From the NCBI GenBank assembly GCA_023438065.1, contig JAEXRH010000015.1:124001-188000 (forward strand): 64,000 bases of DNA, written 5' to 3'. The DNA is from Spirochaetota bacterium (lineage in GTDB: Bacteria; Spirochaetota; Spirochaetia; Treponematales; Treponemataceae). Under the pieces are notes generated by a model. It was not told the DNA's origin. It saw nothing but the letters and a program-made list of their open reading frames with translations, and made no database searches. Below, piece after piece: positions 1 to 8,016 of this stretch (the first letter of the stretch is position 1; the number at the start of each line of letters is the position of its first letter). The position numbers were made by a program, and so were the translations under genes.

Positions 1-660
1 GTCGCCTATCGCCTCCTCGAGCCTCCTCACCTGGGTGAAGTGGACGCCCGCGGGCTTGAAGACGCGGCTCACGATGTAGTCCGGGATCTCGAGCTCGGGC
101 GGGCTGATGAGCACGAAGCGGTTATGGGGATAGCGCGACATCGCCTTCGCGAGGGAGTGGACGGTACGGCCGAACTTGAGGTCGCCGCAGAGCCCGATCG
201 TGAGCCCGTGGGTCTTTCCCTTTATGGAGCGGATCGTCAGGAGGTCGGTGAGAGTCTGGGTCGGGTGATGATGGCCGCCGTCGCCCGCGTTGATGACGGG
301 AACGTCGCTCACCTGGCTCGCGAGAAGGGCCGCGCCCTCCTTCGGGTTCCGCATCGCGATGACGTCCGCGTAGCAGGAAACCGTCCTTATCGTGTCCGTG
401 AGGCTTTCGCCCTTCGTCGTCGAGCTCGCCCCGGGATCGGCGAAACCGAGGGTCGAGCCGCCGAGCCGCTGCATCGCGGCCTCGAACGAGAGCCGGGTCC
501 TCGTGCTCGGCTCAAAAAAAAGTGTGGCGAGGACCTTGCCCCGACACACTTCCGAATATTTCGCTGGATTCGCGACGATGTCCTCCGCGAGGCCGAAGAG
601 CCCTTCAAGCTCCTCGACCGTGAGGCTTCCCGGTTCAATGACGTGACGACCCTTCAGCAT
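1..660 (-). CDS. pyrB: Aspartate carbamoyltransferase catalytic chain, C-terminus cut by window edge
   Basis: This enzyme condenses carbamoyl phosphate and L-aspartate to N-carbamoyl-aspartate, the committed step of pyrimidine synthesis, in the cytoplasm. The 220 visible residues start MLKGRHVIEPGSLTVEEL and carry the carbamoyl-phosphate loop FFEPSTRTRLSFE (about residues 48-60), the catalytic-loop lysine in STTKGESLTDT, the HPTQTLTDL motif and DLKFGRTVHSL. All match the ATCase family. The family is usually about 300 residues, so the last 80 or so lie outside the window. The ATG is preceded by AAGGAG at 6-nt spacing and lies only 11 nt after the purD stop, so the two are probably co-transcribed and link purine and pyrimidine synthesis. 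Confidence 0.95.
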   Translation of the reverse strand, partial: MLKGRHVIEPGSLTVEELEGLFGLAEDIVANPAKYSEVCRGKVLATLFFEPSTRTRLSFEAAMQRLGGSTLGFADPGASSTTKGESLTDTIRTVSCYADVIAMRNPKEGAALLASQVSDVPVINAGDGGHHHPTQTLTDLLTIRSIKGKTHGLTIGLCGDLKFGRTVHSLAKAMSRYPHNRFVLISPPELEIPDYIVSRVFKPAGVHFTQVRRLEEAIGD

Positions 661-671
661 TGCGCGCTCCT

Positions 672-2006
672 TCACATTTTTTTCGAAACCGCGGCTCCCG
701 GGAGCCCGATGTCCCGGCGATAGAACATTCCGTCAAAGGAAACCGACCCGAGCGCCTCGTACGCGCGCGATCTCGCCTCGTCGACCGTCTGCCCGAACGC
801 CGAGGACGCGAGCACGCGCCCGCCCGAGGTCACGAGCGAGCCCCGCTCGTCGGCCTGCGCGCCCGCGACGAAAACCTTCGCGCCCGCGCGGGCGACCGCT
901 TCCTCGTCGATCGTGAGGGGAAGCCCCTTGGGATAGCTTCCCGGATAGCCGCGCGAGACCGCGACCGGGGCGCACTGGTAGCCCTTCTTCCAGGCGAACG
1001 GGAAGGAGTCGAGCGTCCCGTCGACGATCGCGCCGCACATGCGCGCGAAGTCGAAATCCATGAGCGGGAGCACTGCCTGGGTCTCGGGATCGCCGAGACG
1101 CACGTTGTATTCAAGAAGCTTCGGTCCCTTCGCCGTCACCATGACGCCGAAGAAGATGAAGCCGCGATAATCGAATTTCTCCGCGACGAGTCCCTTGAGG
1201 GTCGGCTCGAGGATATCGGCCCGGAAGCGCGCGAGGACGGCCTCGTCGACGCCGTCGGCCGGGGCGATCGCGCCCATGCCGCCCGTGTTCGGTCCCTCGG
1301 CCCCGTCGTTGAGCCGTTTGTGGTCGCGCGCGGAGACGAAGGGAACGATGGTCGCCTTGCCCTTCGCCGCGAGCTCGGGGGTCACGCTCACCGCGGCGAG
1401 GATCGAGACCTCCTCGCCCTCGAGATACTCCTCGATGACTACCTTGTGCCCGGCGCCGCCGAGGCTGTTGTCCACCATGAAGTCCCGGATCGCCCGGACC
1501 GCGGTCTCCGCGTCGGGGGCGACGACCACTCCCTTCCCCGCCGCGAGCCCGTCGGCTTTCACGACGACGGGTCCGTTTATCTCACGCGCGCGCGCGATCG
1601 CCTGGTTCGCGTCGGTATAGGTATCGCTCGCCGCGCACGCGACGCCGTATTTTTGCATGAACCGTTTCGCCGTGTCCTTGCTCGCCTCGAGCTCGGCTCC
1701 CGCCATCCGCGGGCCCACGACGCGAAGACCCGAGTCGGCGAGCCTGTCCGCGATGCCGGCGGCGAGGGGATCCTCGGGACCGACTACGACGAAAGAGCCG
1801 GCGGGAGCGCCTTCAAGCTCGCGGACGCACGCCTCGACGACCGAGGCGGTCTCCGACACCGGGATCGGGACGTTCCGGCATTTCCGCTCCGACGCGGTCC
1901 CCCCGTTTCCGGGGATGCAAAGGACTTCTTCAATGAGGGACGAGCGGGCGAGAGACCAGGCGATCGCGTGTTCGCGCCCGCCCGAGCCGATGACGATGGT
2001 TTTCAT
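672..2006 (-). CDS. purD: Phosphoribosylamine-glycine ligase (GAR synthetase)
   Basis: PurD joins 5-phosphoribosylamine and glycine using ATP, the second step of de novo purine synthesis. The 444-residue product begins MKTIVIGSGGREHAIAW, the family's characteristic N-terminus. It contains the ATP-grasp segments VVKADGLAAGKGVVV and VIEEYLEGEEVS, the RDHKRLNDGAEGPNTGGMGA block and NVRLGDPETQ. Length matches the family (about 420-440). An in-frame start 11 codons upstream is possible, but the conserved N-terminus fixes the ATG at 2006. There is no Shine-Dalgarno. A TATTAT hexamer ends 8 nt before the ATG, so the message may be nearly leaderless. pyrB follows after 11 nt. Confidence 0.95.
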   Translation of the reverse strand: MKTIVIGSGGREHAIAWSLARSSLIEEVLCIPGNGGTASERKCRNVPIPVSETASVVEACVRELEGAPAGSFVVVGPEDPLAAGIADRLADSGLRVVGPRMAGAELEASKDTAKRFMQKYGVACAASDTYTDANQAIARAREINGPVVVKADGLAAGKGVVVAPDAETAVRAIRDFMVDNSLGGAGHKVVIEEYLEGEEVSILAAVSVTPELAAKGKATIVPFVSARDHKRLNDGAEGPNTGGMGAIAPADGVDEAVLARFRADILEPTLKGLVAEKFDYRGFIFFGVMVTAKGPKLLEYNVRLGDPETQAVLPLMDFDFARMCGAIVDGTLDSFPFAWKKGYQCAPVAVSRGYPGSYPKGLPLTIDEEAVARAGAKVFVAGAQADERGSLVTSGGRVLASSAFGQTVDEARSRAYEALGSVSFDGMFYRRDIGLPGAAVSKKM

Positions 2007-2014
2007 AGTTGCCC

Positions 2015-2044
2015 ATAATATGCCGAAGCGGGCGGTCACTGCAA
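2015..2044 (-). promoter_or_regulatory. Candidate sigma-70 promoter of purD-pyrB
   Basis: On the minus strand, TTGCAG (2039-2044), an 18-bp spacer and TATTAT (2015-2020) precede the purD ATG by 8 nt. The -10 matches consensus at 5 of 6 positions and the -35 at 3 of 6. Transcription would begin at or one base before the ATG. Confidence 0.45.
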
Positions 2045-2052
2045 GGGTTTTT

Positions 2053-2529
2053 CTACAGCGCGTCGCCGAGCGCGGTAAGGATCGCGACGAGGACGCCCGA
2101 ATCCTGGGGCACGATCGTGCGCCTCAAGCCGTTCTTGAGGTGGACGATGAGCGCGGCGGGATCGGAACGGTCGACCGCGGAAACCTCGTCGAACATGACG
2201 ACCGTTCCGTTCCATACAAAACCGGTTTTATGTATCCCGGAAAGGCGGCCAAACGCGATGTCGCGAAGCGCGATCATGAAGCACAGGACCGAAAGCACGG
2301 AGACCGCGACCACGATCGCGATATCGAGGTCGCGCGCGAGCGCCGCGATCGGGAGCAGGGGGCACGTGAGGAGAATTCCGTGAAACTGCCGCAAGGATTG
2401 CCCCGGGAAGGGGAAGGATACCGGCCCGAGAACGCGCGCGAGTCGGCTCGTCCTGATCCCGTACGAAACCGCGATCGCGAGAAACGAAAGAAAGACGGCG
2501 GAGAGAACGATGATTGCGGTTCGGGCCAT
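2053..2529 (-). CDS. Small membrane protein, function unknown
   Basis: A 158-residue protein starting MARTAIIVLSAVFLSFLAIA. Three hydrophobic segments are visible (about residues 3-22, 52-66 and 70-90). A soluble C-terminal part of about 60 residues follows, containing GFVWNGTVVMFDEVSAVDRSD and LKNGLRRTIVPQDS, which could be a bacterial PH-like or other small beta domain. I do not recognise the family. It lies upstream of purD on the same strand (46 nt gap) and is divergent from the PanE-like gene. No Shine-Dalgarno precedes the ATG; a TATTAT box sits 7 nt upstream. Confidence 0.6.
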   Translation of the reverse strand: MARTAIIVLSAVFLSFLAIAVSYGIRTSRLARVLGPVSFPFPGQSLRQFHGILLTCPLLPIAALARDLDIAIVVAVSVLSVLCFMIALRDIAFGRLSGIHKTGFVWNGTVVMFDEVSAVDRSDPAALIVHLKNGLRRTIVPQDSGVLVAILTALGDAL

Positions 2530-2536
2530 GTCCCCT

Positions 2537-2565
2537 ATAATATGGGATAAAACCGATGAACACAA
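2537..2565 (-). promoter_or_regulatory. Candidate promoter of the small membrane protein
   Basis: Minus-strand TTGTGT (2560-2565), 17-bp spacer, TATTAT (2537-2542), then 7 nt to the ATG at 2529. The same bases read TATAAT on the plus strand (2536-2541), where they could serve as the -10 of the divergent PanE-like gene. Confidence 0.4.
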
Positions 2566-2576
2566 GGAGAAGCGGC

Positions 2577-3500
2577 ATGAAGGAAATCACGAGCGTTCTG
2601 GTCGCGGGCGCGGGGGCTATCGGCTCCATGGTCGCCTGGCAGATCCATCGTCACGAACCCGCCACGGTATCGGTACTCGCGGGCGGCGAACGGGCCGAGC
2701 GCTATCGGAGGGACGGCTTCCTCGTCAACGGCGAACGCCTCGATTTCCCCGTCGCGCCCGTCGAAGGCCGCGGAACCCCCGACCTCGTCATCGTCGCGTG
2801 CAAGGCGCATCACCTCGACGCGGTCATCGAAGACCTCAAGAACTGGATCGGGCCCGACACCCTCATCCTCTCGCTCCTCAACGGGATCACGAGCGAGCAG
2901 ATCATCGCCCGGGCGTACGGCGAGCGGAGGATTCCCCTCGCGATGATCGTCGGCACCGACGCCTGGCACGGCGGCAACGTCACCGCCTTCACGAAAACCG
3001 GCACCATCTGGTTCGGCGACCCCGTCCCCGGCGAGCGTTCGCCCCGGATCGACGCGATCGAGTCTTTTTTCTCGCGCGTCGGGATCGCGTACCGCGTGCC
3101 GGAGGACATGAGAAACCGGCTCTGGTTCAAGTTCATGATGAACGTCGGCCTCAACCAGGTGAGCGCCGTCCTGAGGCGGCCATACGCGATATTCAAGACG
3201 GGAACGCGCGTGCGCGAGGCGGCCGATCTCCTCGAGGCCGCGATGCGCGAGGTCATCGAGGTCGCGCGCGCCGAGGGGATTTCGCTCGGGGAGAGCGAGA
3301 TCGAGGAAGTGTACCGAACCCTCGACTCCCTCTCGGACGGGGGAAAGACCTCGATGTGCCAGGACGTCGAGGCGGGACGGAAGACCGAGGTCGAGCTTTT
3401 CGCGGGAACGGTGATCGCGCTCGCGGCGAGGCACGGCATCCCGGTCCCGGTGAACGAAACCCTCGGGAAGCTTCTCGTCGCGATCGAACGGTCGTATTGA
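2577..3500 (+). CDS. Ketopantoate reductase family protein (PanE/ApbA-like)
   Basis: Predicted NADPH-dependent 2-dehydropantoate 2-reductase, giving pantoate for coenzyme A synthesis. The 307-residue product has the Rossmann motif GAGAIG (11-16), the catalytic-type lysine in VIVACKAHHL (K76), the SLLNGITSEQ segment, and the C-terminal SMCQDVEAGRKTEVELFAG block that corresponds to the PanE substrate-binding serine/glutamate region. The ATG at 2577 has AAGGAG about 7 nt upstream; an earlier ATG at 2556 lacks one. Many family members are paralogues acting on other 2-oxoacids, so pantoate as substrate is inferred. It is convergent with the phosphoesterase. Confidence 0.8.
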   Translation: MKEITSVLVAGAGAIGSMVAWQIHRHEPATVSVLAGGERAERYRRDGFLVNGERLDFPVAPVEGRGTPDLVIVACKAHHLDAVIEDLKNWIGPDTLILSLLNGITSEQIIARAYGERRIPLAMIVGTDAWHGGNVTAFTKTGTIWFGDPVPGERSPRIDAIESFFSRVGIAYRVPEDMRNRLWFKFMMNVGLNQVSAVLRRPYAIFKTGTRVREAADLLEAAMREVIEVARAEGISLGESEIEEVYRTLDSLSDGGKTSMCQDVEAGRKTEVELFAGTVIALAARHGIPVPVNETLGKLLVAIERSY

Positions 3501-3531
3501 CGGGGCGCGCGGCCCGGCGAGCGGCAGGCCC

Positions 3532-4359
3532 TTAGAGGCTCTTGAGCTCGATCGACGCGACGGCGAAGGGCTTGCCGTTCCCTCCGGTTATCTCGGCGAC
3601 CGCGTACTTGCCCTCGGCGAGCGCGCCCGGGTTCACGAGGGTCGTGGGCCCGAGCGCGTCGATCGCGGCGGACTCGTGGATATGGCCCGAAAGGACGAGG
3701 AGCGGTTTTTTCTCCTCGATGAACGACCGGATGAGCGGCGAGCCGACGTGAACGCCGGGGGCGACCGCGTCGAGCTTCGTGTCCTTCGGGGGATTGTGCG
3801 CGATGACGACGAGGTTGTTCCAGGGTTCTTCCCCGGCGACCGGGGCGCGAACAGCCTTCGGCGCGGGAGCGAGGGCAACCTTCGCGGCCGCGTGCGGGGC
3901 GCCGGGTATTTCGTCGAAGCGGGCTTCCTCGTCGGCGTACTCGTCGTCGCCCTCGGGATCGTCCTGCCAGGGAGCGCCGCCCGAGGCCAGGGACGCGAGC
4001 CTGAGATCGCCCACGAGATCCTCGTCGGAGCGCTCGTTCGGGGTGGTCCCGGTGAATTTCGAGCCGCCGCCCGAGCCCGCGAGCATGAGCCCGCTGAAAT
4101 AGGAGAGCGAGCCTTCGACGCTCATGTCGTATTCCTCGACGGTTTCGCGGAAGGACGGGTCGTCGCAGTTCCCGGTCACCGCAAACACGCGGTCATGGAA
4201 GGCGGCGAGCCGCTCGAGAAAGGGCATGCCGGTCTCGGGTTTGCCGTACGCGGCGAAGTCGCCGCCGAAAAGCACGATATCGGACGCCTTCGCGACCTCC
4301 GCGAGGGCATCGAGTTTGTCGACGGCGCCGTGGCCGTCGGAGATGATGAGCACCTTCAT
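3532..4359 (-). CDS. Calcineurin-like metallophosphoesterase (YfcE-like) with an acidic insertion
   Basis: Predicted dinuclear-metal phosphoesterase of the YfcE/MJ0936 type. Visible metal ligands are ISDGH (D8, H10), GGDFAAYG (D34), GNCDD (63-67), IAHNPP and the C-terminal GHIHES. The usual core is 160-180 residues. This one has 275, because about 70 residues between the GNCDD half and the IAHN motif are low-complexity and acidic or Ala/Pro-rich (WQDDPEGDDEYADEEARF, AKVALAPAPKAVRAPVAG). The ATG at 4359 has AAGGGG with 7-nt spacing; an alternative ATG lies two codons upstream. Substrate unknown. Confidence 0.8.
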   Translation of the reverse strand: MKVLIISDGHGAVDKLDALAEVAKASDIVLFGGDFAAYGKPETGMPFLERLAAFHDRVFAVTGNCDDPSFRETVEEYDMSVEGSLSYFSGLMLAGSGGGSKFTGTTPNERSDEDLVGDLRLASLASGGAPWQDDPEGDDEYADEEARFDEIPGAPHAAAKVALAPAPKAVRAPVAGEEPWNNLVVIAHNPPKDTKLDAVAPGVHVGSPLIRSFIEEKKPLLVLSGHIHESAAIDALGPTTLVNPGALAEGKYAVAEITGGNGKPFAVASIELKSL

Positions 4360-4460
4360 GCGCATTCCCCTTATTCAATCGTCAGGTTAGGATCGCCGCT
4401 TGTTCGCGCTGCGCGTCGCGCGGCGGACGGCGGTTTTAAGACGGACGGGATCGAGCCCGC

Positions 4461-5519
4461 TTACGGGATCGCCTTCAGGACCTCAAGGAGCCTCGCCATG
4501 TCCTCGGGCATGCCGACCGTGATGCGGACGAAGCCGGAAATTCCCGGGATGTCGAAATGCCTGATAAGGAACCCTTCCTTCCTCGCGCGCTCGTATATCT
4601 CCCGCCCCGAGACGGTCGACTTCCGCGCGAACACGAAGTTCGCGAGCGAGGGAAGCACGTCCCATCCCGACGAGCGAAGGCCCGAGGCGAAGGAATCGCG
4701 CGTCGAGGCGATCTCGCCGTTGATGCGCTTATAGTACCCCGAGTCGTCGCAGGACGCAATCCCGATTTTTTGCGTGAGCGCGTCGACGGGAAAGTGGTTG
4801 AAGGAGTTCTTGACGGTGAATATCGCTTCGATAACCTCGGGATTCGCGACCACGAAACCCAGTCGCGCGCCGGCGAAGCAAAAGCTCTTCGAGAAGGTCC
4901 TGATGATGACGAGGTTCCGGAACTCCGAAAGGAGCGGGATCGCCGTCTCTCCCCCGAAATCGATATAGGCCTCGTCGACGATGACCGCCCGGTCGCGCGA
5001 GTAACGCTCGAGGATCGAGCGAAGCTCCTTGATCGGCATGTAGATCCCGGTCGGGGCGTTCGGGTTCGGGAAGATGAGCCCGCTCGAGTCCCCCGCGAGA
5101 AGCGCGTCCGGGTCGATCGAGAAATCGGCGCGAAGGGGGGCTTTCCGCACAGGAATCCCGTAGTAGCCCGCGTACACGGGATAGAAGCTGTAGGTATGCT
5201 CGGGGAAAACCACCGGGGAACTCGAGTCGAAAAAGGCGTAGAAAATGAAGGATAGGACCTCGTCGGAGCCGTTCCCCGCGAAGATCATGTCGCTCGTCAC
5301 CCCGAGGCCGAGCATCCGCGCGATCGCCTCGCGCAAGCCTTGCGCGTCGGGATCCGGGTAGAGACGAAACGCGGACGGGTCGAATTCCCGCAAAACCTTC
5401 CCGACGGCGGGCGACGGGGGGTAGGGATTCTCGTTCGCGTTGAGCTTGACGTAGGTGCGGTCCTTCGGCTGCTCGCCGGGGACGTACGGTTTCAGTCCGG
5501 CCAATCGTTTTGCGTACAT
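4461..5519 (-). CDS. hisC: Histidinol-phosphate aminotransferase
   Basis: PLP-dependent class I/II aminotransferase that converts imidazole-acetol phosphate and glutamate to histidinol phosphate. Visible features in 352 residues: the N-terminal KLNANENPYPPSP, AGNGSDEVL, NPNAPTG (152-158), DEAYIDF (182-188) and the Schiff-base lysine in RTFSKSFCFAGARLGF (K211). Length is normal for HisC. No other his genes are nearby, so related specificity such as aromatic or phosphonate aminotransferase remains possible. It follows the exported protein at 5532 by 12 nt on the same strand, and its start has only a weak Shine-Dalgarno. Confidence 0.88.
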   Translation of the reverse strand: MYAKRLAGLKPYVPGEQPKDRTYVKLNANENPYPPSPAVGKVLREFDPSAFRLYPDPDAQGLREAIARMLGLGVTSDMIFAGNGSDEVLSFIFYAFFDSSSPVVFPEHTYSFYPVYAGYYGIPVRKAPLRADFSIDPDALLAGDSSGLIFPNPNAPTGIYMPIKELRSILERYSRDRAVIVDEAYIDFGGETAIPLLSEFRNLVIIRTFSKSFCFAGARLGFVVANPEVIEAIFTVKNSFNHFPVDALTQKIGIASCDDSGYYKRINGEIASTRDSFASGLRSSGWDVLPSLANFVFARKSTVSGREIYERARKEGFLIRHFDIPGISGFVRITVGMPEDMARLLEVLKAIP

Positions 5520-5531
5520 GATGCGACGAGC

Positions 5532-6092
5532 CTACATCTTTTTCCCGTCCGTGAAAAGTGCGACCGTCGCGGGAAACGAAAGATCCTCGACCCTCCGGAC
5601 CGCCGAAAAGGAGGACGCCGCGTGCGAGGCAAGCGAGCGAGCCGCGCTGATGCGCTCGTCGCGGGACAGCGAAAGATCGAATTCCGTCACGATGTACCAG
5701 CGCGCGGGGACGGACGCTCCTTCCCGGGGGCTGACCGTCGCGAGAACGGCGACGAGGGCGCTATTCGTCCCCGTAACCGCCTCGAGGACGCGAGAGCCCC
5801 GAATCCTCGCCTCGAACCACCTGCCCTCGCGGAATACGAGCGGTTCGCTGACGGCCCAGGCGCGGAAGCTTACCCCGCGCGAAGCGCCGATGGGCCGCGC
5901 GACGCCGCCCTCGATCCGATACCGGGCCGCGAGCACCGGAATCCGGTTCGCCCCGAAGCCCGGTACCCCGAAGGAGGGGACAGTGCCCTCGACTAGTATC
6001 GCCTGAGCGGAAGGGGGCTCCGCCGCCGCGAAAGGATACGACGCGATCCACGCCGTTGAGAAAAGGAGGATAATGCGGTAGAATGGTTTCAT
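5532..6092 (-). CDS. Exported protein of unknown function
   Basis: A 186-residue protein with an N-terminal signal peptide (MKPFYRIILLFSTAWIAS, likely cleavage after AAA near residue 24). The mature part looks like a small beta-rich domain (ARYRIEGGVARPIGASRG, ARWYIVTEFDLSLSRDE). No known family recognised. The start codon shares the tetranucleotide CATG with the start of the divergent gene at 6091, and the divergent gene's predicted promoter lies inside this signal-peptide coding region. hisC follows after 12 nt. Confidence 0.6.
   Translation of the reverse strand: MKPFYRIILLFSTAWIASYPFAAAEPPSAQAILVEGTVPSFGVPGFGANRIPVLAARYRIEGGVARPIGASRGVSFRAWAVSEPLVFREGRWFEARIRGSRVLEAVTGTNSALVAVLATVSPREGASVPARWYIVTEFDLSLSRDERISAARSLASHAASSFSAVRRVEDLSFPATVALFTDGKKM
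6056..6084 (+). promoter_or_regulatory. Strong sigma-70-like promoter of the 641-aa gene (leaderless geometry)
   Basis: TTGAGA (6056-6061), exactly 17 bp, TAGAAT (6079-6084): both hexamers match consensus at 5 of 6. The ATG at 6091 lies 6 nt beyond the -10, so the transcript should start on the initiation codon. No Shine-Dalgarno is correctly placed. Confidence 0.7.
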
Positions 6093-8016
6093 GGCGACAC
6101 CAACCGAGATTCCCGTCCTTCTCCGGCTCTATACCGGAAAGCAGAATTCCCCTACCGTAATCATACAGGATTTCTGCGATTACTTGCAAAAATACGCTCG
6201 CCATTACATGCAGGAAGCGCCCGATCTCGTAAAGTATCTCGACGACACCTTCAATATCGTCCAACGCGAGATCGACTCGCTCGAGGCCGCCGGCAAGGTT
6301 CTCGTCACGATAGACGCCAAAAACCGGAAGTCGATCTTCGTCCCGCAGTTCTTCGTCGACCGGATGGTACAGCGGTTCAGGGACATCGACGAGCGGCCCG
6401 AGGTACCCTTCCCCCTGTCGACCGAGCTCCCGCACGGCTTTCCCGGGACCTTTCTCAAACCCGTCTATATCACGAGCGATTTCGCGGCCCTTCTCGAGTC
6501 GGGCGAGCGCACGAACGCGTATCTCAACCAGCTCATGTTTCCCGACGAAACCCCGCCGCTCGTCTACCCCGCGTCCCTGTCGCCCGAAAAACTCCTCGAC
6601 GTCGCCCTCTCGAAGATCAGGCTTTTCCTCCACAAGGACGAATCGCGCGATTACGTCCAGAAGCGGATGATGATCGCGAATCCCGGCAAGGAACTGACTA
6701 TCAAGAACCAGCTCGTCCAGTTCCAGACGAGGCCGTCCGAATCCCTGCGCGCGCTCAAGCACTCGGGAGAGGCGTTTCTCTTCTTCAGCTACCTGTGCTC
6801 GTTCATCAGGCAGGATTTCGCGAAGAAAACAGAGAAGACCCCCGAGGAGACCGCGCTCATCCAGGCGGTGTATATCACCGAGTACCTCAATAACTACTAC
6901 AAAACCCGCGCGCAGGCGGATCTCCAGCGCGAGACGGCGCTCAAGAACCTCGATCTCTGCTTCCAGAAGCCGCCGTACTTCTTCGACATGGAGACGATCT
7001 CGCGCTTCACCGACTCGCGCGGCGTGCCGCTCCTCGGTCAGTACAAGAACACCGACCTCGAGTCCTATATCCGCGAGAAAACCTCGGAAAACTCGTCGAC
7101 CATGCTCCCCCCGCTTCTCGTGTTCAAGACCGCGAACGGCAACCGCTATTTCATCCACAAGGACAAGGTCATTCCGCTCGTGGTCAAGCTCTGCAACGAC
7201 GGCCGAAAGACGATCAAGGACTCGTTCATCAGGGAATGGTACCAGCTCCTGAGCTCGTACCGGCAGGAAAGCGCGATGAAAAACCAGGGCGACTTCGAGC
7301 GGAAGGTCGAGGCCCTGTGCAAGGATACCACGCCCGTCCTCCACGCCGTCCTTACCGCCTCGTTCATACCGCTTCTCCCGCTCGAGACCACCGGTCCCGA
7401 CCAGGATTCCCCGAACGGGTTCAGGATGTTCGACCGGGGAAAGCTCCTTCCCTGGAGCGAACTCCTCATGCTCGACCGGCAGGAACTCCTCACGGACGCG
7501 CGCATCATGCTCCCGTTCTGGTTCACCATCCCGATCATCTCGTCGATCTTCGCCTTCTTCAGGCGGCCCAAGGAGCGGAAGCCGAAACAGGTCGCGCGGC
7601 GGGCGCGGGAACCCGATTTTGAGGAGAAGGAAACCGAGGAAAAGGGAAAGACCGCGAAGGAGATCCGGGAGCAGCGGAAGGCCGAGCTCCGGGGAGCCGC
7701 CGAGCGGCTTGAAAGAAAGTTCGTCCCCACGGGATCGACCCTCGAGCGGGAGATCTCGGCCCAGCTCGACCTGTGGAACCGGACGCTGAACGCGCAGGTC
7801 AAGGAAAACCTGACCGAGGACGTGAACTCGCTCGTGAGGGACTACGTCCGGAGGATCGTCAAGACGATCAAGGCGCAAACCTTCGACGAGGCCCGCGTCA
7901 CGAACCTCGCCGAGACCCTCGTCGACACGCCGAACCTCGCGAAGATCAAGAACCGCGACGCGCTTCTCGCCTACGTCGAGCTCTATATCATCGACCTCGT
8001 GCGAAAGGTCAACTAG
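6091..8016 (+). CDS. Large conserved-looking cytoplasmic protein of unknown function
   Basis: A 641-residue protein with no signal peptide. The N-terminal half is mostly helical (QDFCDYLQKYARHYMQEAP, RFFL-type segments). There is one moderately hydrophobic stretch near residue 475 (LPFWFTIPIISSIFAFF), which could be a membrane hairpin or buried core. Next comes a very charged K/E/R-rich segment (about 490-555, possible coiled coil), then a helical C-terminus. I do not recognise a family. Normal codon use and a strong promoter suggest a real, expressed gene. Its stop overlaps the stop of the convergent U32 gene through CTAG. Confidence 0.7.
   Translation: MATPTEIPVLLRLYTGKQNSPTVIIQDFCDYLQKYARHYMQEAPDLVKYLDDTFNIVQREIDSLEAAGKVLVTIDAKNRKSIFVPQFFVDRMVQRFRDIDERPEVPFPLSTELPHGFPGTFLKPVYITSDFAALLESGERTNAYLNQLMFPDETPPLVYPASLSPEKLLDVALSKIRLFLHKDESRDYVQKRMMIANPGKELTIKNQLVQFQTRPSESLRALKHSGEAFLFFSYLCSFIRQDFAKKTEKTPEETALIQAVYITEYLNNYYKTRAQADLQRETALKNLDLCFQKPPYFFDMETISRFTDSRGVPLLGQYKNTDLESYIREKTSENSSTMLPPLLVFKTANGNRYFIHKDKVIPLVVKLCNDGRKTIKDSFIREWYQLLSSYRQESAMKNQGDFERKVEALCKDTTPVLHAVLTASFIPLLPLETTGPDQDSPNGFRMFDRGKLLPWSELLMLDRQELLTDARIMLPFWFTIPIISSIFAFFRRPKERKPKQVARRAREPDFEEKETEEKGKTAKEIREQRKAELRGAAERLERKFVPTGSTLEREISAQLDLWNRTLNAQVKENLTEDVNSLVRDYVRRIVKTIKAQTFDEARVTNLAETLVDTPNLAKIKNRDALLAYVELYIIDLVRKVN

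Noticed and set aside
660..2018. 452-codon plus-strand open frame over purD
   Set aside because: purD on the minus strand has all family motifs; the plus frame is a GC-rich shadow.
5761..7878. 705-codon open frame antisense to the 641-aa gene
   Set aside because: Composition is Arg/Glu/Asp/Leu-rich with no domain; it is the shadow of a GC-rich gene read on the opposite strand.
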